DNA of 64,000 bases from Spirochaetota bacterium (GTDB lineage Bacteria; Spirochaetota; UBA4802; UBA5368), in the NCBI GenBank assembly GCA_004297825.1, contig SCSX01000037.1:1-64000 (forward strand), written 5' to 3'. The notes under the pieces are model-generated. The model was not told the origin of the DNA and did not search any database. It was given only the letters and a program-made list of their open reading frames with translations. The stretch's first letter is position 1. Each line of letters opens with the position of its first letter. Positions 17,848-26,448 of the stretch are shown in pieces. A program made the translations under genes and the position numbers.

Positions 17848-19404
17848 ATGAATGCCCTTCGCTACATGAATGCATTATCACACGAGCCTGTTGTGCGCGG
17901 GATTCTCTACGCGTGCGTGCTCGTCCTTGCCACGCTCTTTCGCCCCCTTCCATCCCAGGCCGCCGAAAGGCTCCTCGTGGGCGTGGCCGGCATCGAGGCC
18001 CGGAACCCGCGCGCGGCCAATATCGCCTCGCTCACCGGAAGCCATCTCGCCAACGTCCTCGCCTCGGCGGGGGTATTTTCCGTGGTAAATCAGGCCCAGC
18101 TCGAGCGCGAGCTTAACGCGTTCGGCTGCACGGACGAGCCCTGCCTGCTGCGCTTCGCGCGGACCGCGGGCCTAAGCCTCCTGGTGCGCGGCAGGATCGA
18201 ATCGGAGAGCGACGCGGCCCGGCTGGAGCTTTCATGCTATGCCATGGACGCCGCGTACAACGGCAAGCTCGTCTATCGCTATTCGGCGCGCATAGCCCTC
18301 AGCCGCCCCAACATCACCGCCCGCGAACTGGGCTACCTGAGCGAGGAACACGCGGGGGCGTTCATCGCGGGCGTGCTGCGCGCGTACCGGCACCCCTACC
18401 GCATCCGCACGACCGGCGGCCGCGTAACCGCGGACACCCCCTCACCGCTGAACGGCCGTTTCACGGTCTACCGGACCTCGTCCCCCGCGGCCGAGGAGGA
18501 CGCTCCCCGCGATTTGATCGAAGCCGGGGAGCTTGAATTTCAAAACGGCTCCGCGAAGCTTCCGGATCGCGCGGCCGCGTTCCGCGAGGGGGATTTCATT
18601 CTGCAGAACTTCACCGCGCGCGCCGATTATCTCGACGAATTTTACCGCGGGCGCAAGAAGGAGCTCGTCTTCGAATCGCACTCCCCGGCCGACACGATCT
18701 ACATCATGCTGTTCGGCGCGCCCGCGAGCGTGAGCATGCCCCTCATGGCCCCCCTGGGCTATTACGTATACGGCGACTACGCGGGCCTTGGTCTCTGGGC
18801 GGTGAACGTTTCGCCCTGGCTCTATCTCGAGGCGGACGGGTTTCTCAACCGCCCCTCGAAGCTCAGGGAGGACCATCGCGATATTTCCCGCACGCGCGCC
18901 GCGCGGTACGACTTCGCGCTCTACATGGCGCTCTCGGGCGGAATCCCGCTTTTTGTGGACGCGTTCGCTCACCAGTATCTCCGCGACGCCGCGGAGTATT
19001 CGGGCACGCAGCCGATTATCGGCAACCCGTGGTCGGCGGCCTTTCTCGCGCTCGCGTCGCCGGGCGGGGGACATTTTTACCGCGGCTCAAGGGCCTGGGG
19101 CTATTTCTATTTTCACCTGGACAACCTCCTGGTCTACTCGATCCTGAACGAGTTCGCGCACGCCACGCGTTACGATGCCGCGGGTGAGCAGTACGCGCGC
19201 GCCCCGCATGATCACCGGCGCGGCTACACGCTCCTGTACGCCCTCGCCGCGGTGAAGCTCGTCGAAATCGTTCACGCCGTGCTCACCCCCGACGCGATTT
19301 ACACGGGTGAAGCGCGCGGCGAGGAACTCGCATTCCAGCCGTCAATCTATCGCGATGAACGCGGCCATACCGTCGTGGGCGGCGGTTTCGCCCTGAGGTT
19401 TTAG
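17848..19404 (+). CDS. Exported protein, CsgG/TolB-like N-terminus and GGGHFY C-terminal membrane module
   Basis: About 518 aa. After a signal segment (ILYACVLVLATLF, cleavage near SQA-AER) comes a domain like those that build names from environment: LTGSHLANVLASAGVFSVVNQ then CTDEPCLLRFARTAGLSLLVRG, a pattern typical of CsgG/TolB-type periplasmic domains. The C-terminal third has hydrophobic helices around SPGGGHFYRGSRAWGYFYFH and ends in ALRF. It is paralogous in layout to the next gene. Start uncertain: TTG at 17803 and ATGs at 17848 and 17866 are in frame, none with a strong ribosome site. Function unknown. Confidence 0.6.
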   Translation: MNALRYMNALSHEPVVRGILYACVLVLATLFRPLPSQAAERLLVGVAGIEARNPRAANIASLTGSHLANVLASAGVFSVVNQAQLERELNAFGCTDEPCLLRFARTAGLSLLVRGRIESESDAARLELSCYAMDAAYNGKLVYRYSARIALSRPNITARELGYLSEEHAGAFIAGVLRAYRHPYRIRTTGGRVTADTPSPLNGRFTVYRTSSPAAEEDAPRDLIEAGELEFQNGSAKLPDRAAAFREGDFILQNFTARADYLDEFYRGRKKELVFESHSPADTIYIMLFGAPASVSMPLMAPLGYYVYGDYAGLGLWAVNVSPWLYLEADGFLNRPSKLREDHRDISRTRAARYDFALYMALSGGIPLFVDAFAHQYLRDAAEYSGTQPIIGNPWSAAFLALASPGGGHFYRGSRAWGYFYFHLDNLLVYSILNEFAHATRYDAAGEQYARAPHDHRRGYTLLYALAAVKLVEIVHAVLTPDAIYTGEARGEELAFQPSIYRDERGHTVVGGGFALRF

Positions 19405-19411
19405 AGGCACT

Positions 19412-20935
19412 ATGGGGTCCGATACGCATACAGGTTTTTTAAAAGCATTTTTCATGACCGCGCTGCGAATCCTGCTCGCGGCCGCGTCCCTGCTTCTCCT
19501 TCGCCCGGGCGCGTTCGGTGCGGATGAAATCATCGTAAACCTTCCCTCGGGGGGCGTGGTCGTATTTGTGCTCCCGGCCCAGGGCGAATCCCTCAAGGCG
19601 CTTTCCCTTGAATCGCTGATCGCGGTACGCCACACCTTCGAAGAATGCGGGCGCCTCCTCCCGGTCGAGGAAAATAATCTGAAATGGGCGATGGAGCGCT
19701 CCCGGAAGGCCCCTCCGGAAGAGCTGTTCCGGCAAACCGCAAAAACCCTCAACGCGGACGCCTACTGCGTGATCGCCGTCGCCCAGGAGCTCAACACCTA
19801 TTACGCCGAGCTCGCGTTCGTTCCCCTGAACCCGGCATACGGCTCCCAGGCCCGCTCCGTCCGGGTGAAAAGCCGGCTCATTCAGAACATTCCGCTCAAG
19901 CTCAGCAGGGCACTCGCGAAGGCCCACGAAAAAATCCCCATCCACGCCCCGGTGCTTGAAAAGCTCGAAGGGGACCGGGTACTCATAGGCGCGGGACAGT
20001 GGCACGGAATCAAACCGGGGGCTTATCGGACCGCGTCGCACGGCGAGGTACTGGTCACTGTGACCAGCCGCTATCAATCCATCGCGCGCGTCACGGGGCA
20101 GGTCCCGGACGAAGACGTCCTTGTCATCAAGGCATACCCGGAAACCGCGGAAATGGGGCAGGACCTCACTCGGCGGATCTCCGAGAACACGGTGCGCAAA
20201 TACTCCCTGGAAAGCACTACCCTGCGCGGCGACGACGCGGGCAAGCGCTACATCGAGGGGATGTGCGTCGTCAACCTGGGAGGGAATATCTGCCTGCCCG
20301 TGTACGGCGCGTTTCTCTCGACGCAGTACCTGGGGTTCAGCACCGCGTCCCCCGACATGACCGGCATGACCCTCTCCGGCGCGGCGCTGGTCACCCAGCT
20401 CGCACTACCCGAATTCATGACGGGCTTCCGCGGAAATTTCTTCCCCTGGAACAGTGACGCGGACAAGAGCGCTGCCGTTCACCGCATGCAGACGTTCCTG
20501 TGGGTGGGACTGCCGTTCACGTTCACGGTCGCGTACCTCGACCAGCTCTCCGAAATGTTCCCGAAGACCGATACGCTGCCCCCGTTCTTCGAAGAACGGG
20601 ACACGACCGCGGCGCTCATGTCGCTCTTTGTCCCGGGCGGGGGCCATTTCTACAAGGGCCGCAGGTTGCCGGGATGGGGCTTTTATTTCACGGAGATGGC
20701 CGTCGCCTCGTATTGCGCGTACGAATACAGGAATCGCGCCCGCGCGGTATATGCATTTTCTGCGCTGGGCGTCATCAAGATTGCCGATATCGCGCTCGCC
20801 TATCTAAGCCGCACCTCCTACAAGCATTACACGATCGAAACCGACCGGGACGAGGCGGCGCCCTCGCTGTCCCTGCAGGGACGCATGAACGACCGCGAGC
20901 CTGTCTACGAGCTCTCACTGGGGTTCAGGTTTTAG
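19412..20935 (+). CDS. Exported protein, paralogue of the preceding gene
   Basis: A 507-aa protein with a signal peptide (hydrophobic core LLAAASLLLLRPGAFG, about 20-36). A domain resembling the CsgG/TolB-type region follows (LNADAYCVIAVAQELN), then a central beta-rich part. The C-terminal membrane module holds LFVPGGGHFYKGRRLPGWGF and the end is SLGFRF. The GGGHFY(K/R)G motif and the terminal FRF/LRF match its upstream neighbour 7 bases away, indicating an old tandem duplication. The motif recalls TM2-like modules (PGxGxFYxG). Function unknown. Confidence 0.6.
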   Translation: MGSDTHTGFLKAFFMTALRILLAAASLLLLRPGAFGADEIIVNLPSGGVVVFVLPAQGESLKALSLESLIAVRHTFEECGRLLPVEENNLKWAMERSRKAPPEELFRQTAKTLNADAYCVIAVAQELNTYYAELAFVPLNPAYGSQARSVRVKSRLIQNIPLKLSRALAKAHEKIPIHAPVLEKLEGDRVLIGAGQWHGIKPGAYRTASHGEVLVTVTSRYQSIARVTGQVPDEDVLVIKAYPETAEMGQDLTRRISENTVRKYSLESTTLRGDDAGKRYIEGMCVVNLGGNICLPVYGAFLSTQYLGFSTASPDMTGMTLSGAALVTQLALPEFMTGFRGNFFPWNSDADKSAAVHRMQTFLWVGLPFTFTVAYLDQLSEMFPKTDTLPPFFEERDTTAALMSLFVPGGGHFYKGRRLPGWGFYFTEMAVASYCAYEYRNRARAVYAFSALGVIKIADIALAYLSRTSYKHYTIETDRDEAAPSLSLQGRMNDREPVYELSLGFRF

Positions 20936-20974
20936 CCGGCCCTTGCGGGGCATCGGTCCCCGCGCAATGCCGGC
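20935..20974 (+). other. Long GC-rich hairpin after the exported-protein pair
   Basis: GCCGGC at 20935-20940 pairs with 20969-20974, and the inner TTGCGGGG pairs with CCCCGC(G)CAA. It sits on the stop codon of the exported-protein gene and has no following T-run. It may slow or end transcription in a factor-dependent way; that is inference. Confidence 0.4.
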
Positions 20975-20988
20975 CGGGGAATTATGTT

Positions 20989-21015
20989 TTGACTCTCGAA
21001 GGGGGCCGGTATAAT
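20989..21015 (+). promoter_or_regulatory. Candidate promoter upstream of the YkgJ-like gene
   Basis: TTGACT (20989-20994) and a perfect TATAAT (21010-21015) are 15 bases apart. A TTTTGA two bases earlier would give 17. Transcription would start near 21022, just upstream of the candidate small ORF and the YkgJ-like gene. Confidence 0.5.
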
Positions 21016-21048
21016 CAGGCCGAATCCCTGGACCGTTGGAGACACGTC

Positions 21049-21126
21049 ATGAAATCAGCCGGTATCGGACCCCTCTGCCTCTCTCCTGTCATCCTCCTGT
21101 CGGGCGCGCCCGGCTGCGGAAAATAG
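21049..21126 (+). CDS. Candidate 25-aa lipoprotein-like peptide
   Basis: An ATG with GGAGA 6 bases upstream opens a 25-codon frame encoding a Lys-led hydrophobic peptide that ends GAPGCGK. The Cys near the end resembles a lipoprotein cleavage site, but the -3 residue is not typical. It lies between a good promoter and the YkgJ-like gene, whose start is 9 bases beyond its stop. It may be a micro-lipoprotein, a leader peptide coupling translation, or chance. Confidence 0.3.
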   Translation: MKSAGIGPLCLSPVILLSGAPGCGK

Positions 21127-21134
21127 GACGCGTC

Positions 21135-21497
21135 ATGGGAGAATGCAAGCGCAGGGGTTATTGCTGCCGGGACGTCCGCCTGGCGGAACCGCCCGAGCTT
21201 CTCGAACGCGCATATCACTTCTGGAAGAAATCCGCTTCGATCGATCCGAACTTTTCGGAAATTTATCTGATCTACCCCATGCTCGAATTCCTGTTCGAAA
21301 AAAAAGAAGAGGATATTCCTTACCATTATCGCTGCAGGCATTTCACCCACGACGCGACGGGCCTGCCGACCTGCTCCATCCACCCCATTCGGCCCAGGAT
21401 GTGCCGGGATTTCCCCTACTACGAAGACGTCGCGCATCTCGACACGTCGGGGCCCCTGAGCCCTTACGAGGGGTGCGGGTATAATGATCCGGATTGA
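21135..21497 (+). CDS. YkgJ-family cysteine-cluster protein
   Basis: A 120-aa protein with the scattered Cys pattern of the YkgJ (zinc- or iron-chelating) family: GYCC near the start, CRHF and CSIHPIRPRMCRDFP in the middle, GCGYN at the end. Family members bind metal, and some have been linked to Fe-S or metal-dependent processes; the role here is unknown. The ATG at 21135 with AGGA upstream is chosen over an in-frame start 33 codons earlier that would include unrelated sequence. Confidence 0.75.
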   Translation: MGECKRRGYCCRDVRLAEPPELLERAYHFWKKSASIDPNFSEIYLIYPMLEFLFEKKEEDIPYHYRCRHFTHDATGLPTCSIHPIRPRMCRDFPYYEDVAHLDTSGPLSPYEGCGYNDPD

Positions 21498-21517
21498 GTG
21501 CGCCGGGGGCTGACCCG

Positions 21518-22249
21518 TCAGGGGATGTACTCGGTGTCTATGCGCGAGGGCGCCGTGAACAGGTTATGCAGGGCGAATCGCGAAAGCGCGTGCATCTCCT
21601 TCACGAGGTTTTTCGTCACCGCGCGCATCGAGCTCTGGCCGTAGGGGCATATATATTCCCCGGGAACCAGTCCCTTCAGCTTCACGTACCGTACGATGTC
21701 CTTTTCCGCGAGGAGACCGAGCGGGCGGATGAGATCGAACTGCCCGCTAAACATCGAAAGCGTGAGCGGCATCGCGCAAATCTTCCCGTGAATCGCCATG
21801 TTCATAATCAGGGTTTCGACGATATCGTCCATGTGATGGCCGAAGGCGAGCCTGTTGAATCCCAGTTCTTTCATGAGGATGAAGAGCTCCCTGCGCCGGT
21901 GCCACGAGCAGACGAAGCAGGGCGAGCTGCCGCGCGCAAAGTCGATCCTGCCGGGAACCGTACGGATATGCAGCGCGATCCCGCGCTCCCCGCAGAATTC
22001 ACGCAGGTAGTCCTCGCTCGCCTGGCGCGGCATGCACTCGATCACCACGTGCGCGGCGGCAACCTCATAGGTTATGGGCAGGTAGCGCAGCCGCTCCGTG
22101 ATCGTATCCAACAAAACCAGGGAGTCTTTCCCCCCCGAGAGCGCGACCAGCACCCTGTCGCCCGCCTTCACCATCCCGTAACGGTTTATGGCGCGTCCCA
22201 CCGTCTTCCGGGTCTGCGTAATGAATTCCCGATGGCTTTTTTTCAGCAT
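21518..22249 (-). CDS. ttcA: TtcA-type PP-loop tRNA thiolation ATPase
   Basis: A 243-aa protein of the TtcA/TilS-like family. TtcA adenylates and thiolates tRNA at C32 using a [4Fe-4S] cluster. The PP-loop LVALSGGKDSLVLLD (about 34-48), CFVCSWHRRRELF (CxxC), GHHMDDIVETLIMNM and a third cysteine in EYICPYG are all present. The ATG at 22249 is chosen; an in-frame upstream start would add 15 residues lacking homology. It converges on the YkgJ-like gene. The exact tRNA target is inferred from the family. Confidence 0.85.
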   Translation of the reverse strand: MLKKSHREFITQTRKTVGRAINRYGMVKAGDRVLVALSGGKDSLVLLDTITERLRYLPITYEVAAAHVVIECMPRQASEDYLREFCGERGIALHIRTVPGRIDFARGSSPCFVCSWHRRRELFILMKELGFNRLAFGHHMDDIVETLIMNMAIHGKICAMPLTLSMFSGQFDLIRPLGLLAEKDIVRYVKLKGLVPGEYICPYGQSSMRAVTKNLVKEMHALSRFALHNLFTAPSRIDTEYIP

Positions 22250-22429
22250 AACCGACCTGCGCGCGAAAAGTAATTGAATTTTAAGGTGCATCAATTTTAC
22301 TATACCGGCATATGGGTCCCGTCCGCATTGTCAAACCCATTATCTGTGTTGCCGGGGAGGGGGCCGATACGCTTAGCTTTCCGCGAAACGCTTTTTGCGG
22401 AAGACATTACGCGCACACCCGGGGTATTC

Positions 22430-22786
22430 ATGGCAAAAGGGATCATCGTAGACGACTCCAAGTTCATGCGAAGAATCATCAAGGACGTATTGGAGGAAGG
22501 CGGGCACGAGGTACTCGGGGAGGCGGAAAACGGCGCCGAGGGGCTCGATGCGTTCAAGAAGTTCAGGCCCGACTTCGTCACTATGGACATCACCATGATG
22601 GGCAAGGACGGCATCGAGGCCGTTGCCGAAATCAAGGCGGTGGACCCCAATGCGAAGATCGTGGTGATCTCCGCGCTGAGCCAGACCACGCTTAAACTGA
22701 GCGATTCAAAGATCCAGGCGACGGCCTTTCTCACCAAGCCGTTCGAGAAAGAAGAGCTTTTAAAAATTTTGAAAGACATACTGTAA
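22430..22786 (+). CDS. CheY-like stand-alone response regulator
   Basis: A 118-aa single receiver domain. The acidic pair is D8/D9 (GIIVDDSKFMRR), the phosphoacceptor is Asp53 (FVTMDITMMGKDG), and the conserved Ser/Thr and Lys are in VVISALS and FLTKPF. It resembles the CheY-type regulators common in spirochaetes. It has no output domain, so it should act through protein contact. It is followed 9 bases later by the cyclic-nucleotide-binding gene, suggesting joint expression. The ATG at 22430 begins the domain; earlier in-frame codons are non-conserved. Confidence 0.88.
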   Translation: MAKGIIVDDSKFMRRIIKDVLEEGGHEVLGEAENGAEGLDAFKKFRPDFVTMDITMMGKDGIEAVAEIKAVDPNAKIVVISALSQTTLKLSDSKIQATAFLTKPFEKEELLKILKDIL

Positions 22787-22795
22787 GCCCGCGCC

Positions 22796-23863
22796 ATGGC
22801 ACCGGGCAGCTTCCTCAGGCTTTACACCGCAGCGACGCCCCCCGCCGAGGCCTTCCTGCTGTCCGAGGGTGTCGTCTATTTCTTCGTGACCGACGCCGAC
22901 AAGTACGCCGTAAAGGGCAGCAACCTGATAATCGGCGCCACCGAACTGGTACTGAACGGCCTTGTGGGCAAGGAATGCAGCAGGCTCGAGACCGCCATCA
23001 CCGATTCCGGCTCGGTCGTGAAAAAGATTCCCGCCGAAAAATTTCTCGCCTCCATGAGCAACTATTCCTTTGCCATCAACATCTCGATGGTGATGGCGAA
23101 GCAGGTGCTCCTCACGAACCAGATCATCAACAAGAACATGGGCTCCCTCAAGGGGGATGAGATGCGCGGCAAGGAGATCGCCGTCGAGTATTACCGGATA
23201 GTCGCGCGTCTCAAGAAGGAGTGGGACAAACGGCGCCTCCCCTGGCTCAAGCAACTGGCCGAGAAATATGAGGCGAACCTGCTTTTTAAACGCGGCGAGG
23301 CCTTCGACCGCGGAGCCGAGGCCACCAAGATCAGCGCTCCCATAACCATGAGCGATACGACCCTGGAGTTTCCCGGCGGATCGGTCATCTGCGAGGAGGG
23401 GAGCGTCGGCGACGAGATGTACATTCTGCAGTCGGGCACCATCGATGTCTACATGAACGGAAACCGCATAACGGGAATTTCCGAAGCGGGGTACGTGTTC
23501 GGCGAAATGGCGCTGCTGCTCGGGGAAAAAAGATCTGCGACGCTTAAGGCGAAGGGCGAGGTGGTGCTCACCAGGCTCAAGCGCAGCAACCTGAAAGATA
23601 TCGCCCAACAGCATGGGGACGTGCTTCTCTCGATCATCAAGTCGCTGGCCGAGAAGCACCTGTTCAACATCGAAAAAATCGCCGCCATAAACGGCATGAT
23701 TCTCGAGAAAGCCCTTTCCGCCCAGGAGCAGGGTGGTTCACCGCAAAAGGTGCTCGACAAGCACAGGGCCGAAAACGAGCTCGCGGGGATGAAGAGGGAA
23801 CTGGAGACCCAGCTGAGCGCAAAAAAAGCCGATTTCCTGGACGACCTGACGGCGACGTTCTAG
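22796..23863 (+). CDS. Tandem cyclic-nucleotide-binding domain protein
   Basis: A 355-aa cytosolic protein. The C-terminal CNB domain (about 185-300) has GDEMYILQSGTIDVYMNG and a phosphate-binding cassette FGEMALLLGEKRSATL with the Glu and Arg that hold cAMP/cGMP. The N-terminal region (about 5-110) looks like a second, degenerate CNB fold (GATELVLNG). There is no DNA-binding helix-turn-helix, so it is not a CRP regulator. The C-terminal tail is predicted coiled. It follows the CheY-like gene and its stop overlaps that of the convergent PadR gene (CTAG). Confidence 0.8.
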   Translation: MAPGSFLRLYTAATPPAEAFLLSEGVVYFFVTDADKYAVKGSNLIIGATELVLNGLVGKECSRLETAITDSGSVVKKIPAEKFLASMSNYSFAINISMVMAKQVLLTNQIINKNMGSLKGDEMRGKEIAVEYYRIVARLKKEWDKRRLPWLKQLAEKYEANLLFKRGEAFDRGAEATKISAPITMSDTTLEFPGGSVICEEGSVGDEMYILQSGTIDVYMNGNRITGISEAGYVFGEMALLLGEKRSATLKAKGEVVLTRLKRSNLKDIAQQHGDVLLSIIKSLAEKHLFNIEKIAAINGMILEKALSAQEQGGSPQKVLDKHRAENELAGMKRELETQLSAKKADFLDDLTATF

Positions 23864-24399
23864 GACTCGGCCTCAACCGCGCTTACATCTCCGCGCTTCA
23901 GCGACTTCAACCAGTTAAGCTCCGCCTTCAGGTGGTTTTCCAGGTAGGTGAAAATGTGAATGTGCGATTTGTCTTCCGGGAGTTTTTCCTCTTCCTCGAT
24001 CTTGATCCGGATGTCCGATAATTTCTCCTTGGCAAGCTCGATCCTGTCCTCGATGAACGCTTCGCGCTGTTCGGGGCTCAGCGAATTCAGGAACATGAGC
24101 ACGATATCGATATCGAAATGTATCATCGTGTGCTCGAAATACTGCTTGAGCATCTTCTTGTAATACTTCCGTCCCGTCGGCAGAACCTGGTAGATGTAAC
24201 GCTCCGGGTTACCCCCTTCCTTCTCGGTTCCAACGCGCTTCACCCAGCCGTTATCCACCGCCTTCTTGATTGCGTAGTAGATGGATCCGAACTTTATATC
24301 AACGTAATCTTCGAGACGCTCGACGATTTTCTTCTTTATTTCATATCCGTACAGGTTTTCTTCCATGAGCAGGCCAAGAATCGTTATTTCTATCTTCAT
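23860..24399 (-). CDS. PadR-family transcriptional regulator
   Basis: A 179-aa regulator. The winged helix occupies about 1-85: ITILGLLMEENLYGYEIKKK, FGSIYYAIKKAVDNGWV and the wing ERYIYQVLPTGRKYY. The C-terminal half (about 90-175) is a helical dimerisation/effector domain of the Vir_act_alpha_C type. PadR proteins usually repress a linked gene in response to a small molecule; here the neighbours give no clear target. The ATG at 24399 has GGGAG upstream, better than one nine codons earlier. The 135-base AT-rich gap upstream should hold its promoter. Confidence 0.85.
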   Translation of the reverse strand: MKIEITILGLLMEENLYGYEIKKKIVERLEDYVDIKFGSIYYAIKKAVDNGWVKRVGTEKEGGNPERYIYQVLPTGRKYYKKMLKQYFEHTMIHFDIDIVLMFLNSLSPEQREAFIEDRIELAKEKLSDIRIKIEEEEKLPEDKSHIHIFTYLENHLKAELNWLKSLKRGDVSAVEAES

Positions 24400-24561
24400 G
24401 GCATCATCTCCCCGGGTGGTTTCCACGTTTAAATAATATATAATGCCGGAAATGATGCAAAATCAATTATTATTTTTTTTATACAATGATTTAAGTAGAA
24501 GAAAAATATTTATTAATTATTTTTAATACATGGTAACTATGGGCGGGGTGTGCTCAAAGAT

Positions 24562-25143
24562 TCAGGCGAGCAGTTTGAGAGCCGCCTTGAGCACATGCTC
24601 CGTATCGGCCGAAGGGTTCTCTTTAACGGCGGCCTCGACCGCTTTCGACGCGCGCGCGTCATCAAAACCCAGGGAAACAAGCGCTTCTATCGCCTCGCTC
24701 CGGGCGGTTACAGGAGCGGAAACGTCCTGGGTCAGGGCCTCGATTTTCTTCGCCTTCCTTGCCAGTTCGAATATCAGCTTTTCCGCCTTGGCCTTGCCTA
24801 CCCCCGGGATGCGCATGAGCGCACCGGGGTTGTTTGCCTTTACCGCGCCGACAAGGACATCGATTGAGATGCCCGAAAGAATCGCGAGGGACATGGCGGG
24901 GCCGATGCCCGGTATGCCGAGCAGCATCATGAACAGGTTCTTTTCCGTCTGGGTATAGAAACCGAAGAGCCGCAACTGGTCTTCGCGGTGATGCGTGTAA
25001 ATATGAAGGACGGCCTCGCTATCGCCTCGCAGCTTTTCATACGTGGAAAAGGGGATGCTGCACCGGTACCCGACTCCGCCGGCATCGATCACCACCTCGG
25101 CGGGCTTCAACTCGTCAATTTTCCCCCTGAGCTTGGAAATCAT
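24562..25143 (-). CDS. ruvA: Holliday junction branch migration protein RuvA
   Basis: A 193-aa DNA-binding subunit of the RuvAB branch migration complex. It has an N-terminal OB fold (about 1-62), tandem helix-hairpin-helix motifs (LLGIPGIGPAMSLAIL and MRIPGVGKAKAEKLIF, about 72-125) and a C-terminal UBA-like domain that contacts RuvB (about 145-193). It is 15 bases downstream of ruvC. ruvB is not in the window. Confidence 0.95.
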   Translation of the reverse strand: MISKLRGKIDELKPAEVVIDAGGVGYRCSIPFSTYEKLRGDSEAVLHIYTHHREDQLRLFGFYTQTEKNLFMMLLGIPGIGPAMSLAILSGISIDVLVGAVKANNPGALMRIPGVGKAKAEKLIFELARKAKKIEALTQDVSAPVTARSEAIEALVSLGFDDARASKAVEAAVKENPSADTEHVLKAALKLLA

Positions 25144-25158
25144 CGCGCCTTCTTCTCC

Positions 25159-25653
25159 TCAGGAGGATTTGCGTATCGGCGCCCGCTGCGGCGACTTCCC
25201 GGCCATCGAATGGCAGGCCGCTATCGCGAGCGCGTCCGCGGCGTCGTCGGGCCGGGGAATCTCCTTCATGCCGAACAGTCGAAGCACCATCTCCTGCATC
25301 TGAGATTTCGAAGCGCGGCCGTACCCGGTGAGGGCGTACTTTACCTGGAGGGGGGAATATTCGGCACACCTTAATCCATGCATGCGCAGGGTGAGAATTA
25401 CCACGCCTATGGCCTTTGCCACGTCCAGGGAGGTGGTCGTATTGCGGGCGTGAAAAAGCTTTTCCATGGCCGCGGTCTCGGGTGCATACTCCCTGATGAT
25501 CACCGTCATGCCGGTATGTATCTCGTGAAGCCTGTCGTCAAAGTGCGCCTGTTTGGAGGTTTCGATCACCCCGTATGCGAGGGCCTTGAACGAATCCTCG
25601 ATTACCGCCCATCCCAGAATCCCGTATCCCGGATCGATACCAAGGACTCTCAC
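25159..25653 (-). CDS. ruvC: Crossover junction endodeoxyribonuclease RuvC
   Basis: A 164-aa resolvase cutting Holliday junctions. The first catalytic Asp is in VLGIDPGYGILGWA (residue 7). The second acid is in TAAMEKLFHARNTTT (about 62-76). The C-terminal acidic residues are in the DAADALAIAACHS segment (about 138-150). It starts with GTG directly after the yebC stop (TAGGTG), so yebC-ruvC-ruvA form an operon, a common arrangement. Confidence 0.95.
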   Translation of the reverse strand: MRVLGIDPGYGILGWAVIEDSFKALAYGVIETSKQAHFDDRLHEIHTGMTVIIREYAPETAAMEKLFHARNTTTSLDVAKAIGVVILTLRMHGLRCAEYSPLQVKYALTGYGRASKSQMQEMVLRLFGMKEIPRPDDAADALAIAACHSMAGKSPQRAPIRKSS

Positions 25654-26409
25654 CTACCTCGCCTCGCTGATGCGCGCCATGACATCATCGGGTATCTCAT
25701 AATTGGAATAAACCTGCTGCACGTCATCCTGGTCCTCCAGGCCCTCGATAAGGCGAAGGCATTGTTCGGCCTTCTTGTCATCCAGCGGCACGGTGGTCTT
25801 GGGAATGCGAGAAATTTCGTTCATGACCAGCTTCCAGCTTTTCCCGTTCACCATGTCCAGCACTTCCTGGTATGCGGCGGGCGGCGTGATGATCACGATG
25901 GTGCCGTCCTCGTTCCTTACATCCTCGACCCCCAACTCAAGTACCAGCTCCATGACGGCGTCTTCGCTGGCCTGCCCCGCCTCGATGATAATCATACCCT
26001 TGCGCTCGAAGAGGTACGAAACGCTTCCCGATTCTCCGAGGTTTCCGCCGTTCTTTGAGAATATAGTGCGGAGCTCCGGCGCCGTGCGTTTCTTGTTGTC
26101 GGTGAGGCACTCCACCATGATGGCAACGCCCCCGGGTCCGTAGCCCTCGTATGTAATCTCCTCGTAGACGACCCCCTCGAGCGTTCCCATGCCCTTTTTG
26201 ATCCCGCGCTCCACGGTATCACTGGGCATGTTGTTTTCCTTGGCTTTCTGCAGGGCGTTTTTCAAGCGCGGATTCGAATTGACGTCGTCGCCGCCCATCT
26301 TGGCCGCCACGGTGATCTCACGGATTATTTTCGTGAACAATGCGCCCCGCTTCGAATCGGTCGCGGCCTTCTTGCGCTTTATGGTAGCCCATTTGGAATG
26401 TCCTGACAT
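25654..26409 (-). CDS. yebC: YebC/PmpR (TACO1) family protein
   Basis: A 251-aa protein with the hallmark start MSGHSKWATIKRKKAATDSK and the central EEITYEGYGPGGVAIMVEC (about 92-110). Family members act as transcriptional regulators or, as shown for TACO1 and some YebC proteins, assist ribosomes at proline stretches. Complete length, good ribosome site. It lies 39 bases after the TPR gene and directly before ruvC. Confidence 0.95.
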   Translation of the reverse strand: MSGHSKWATIKRKKAATDSKRGALFTKIIREITVAAKMGGDDVNSNPRLKNALQKAKENNMPSDTVERGIKKGMGTLEGVVYEEITYEGYGPGGVAIMVECLTDNKKRTAPELRTIFSKNGGNLGESGSVSYLFERKGMIIIEAGQASEDAVMELVLELGVEDVRNEDGTIVIITPPAAYQEVLDMVNGKSWKLVMNEISRIPKTTVPLDDKKAEQCLRLIEGLEDQDDVQQVYSNYEIPDDVMARISEAR

Positions 26410-26448
26410 ACCTTTCCCCTCAAACTCATTTTAAGATCAATCTATGCT

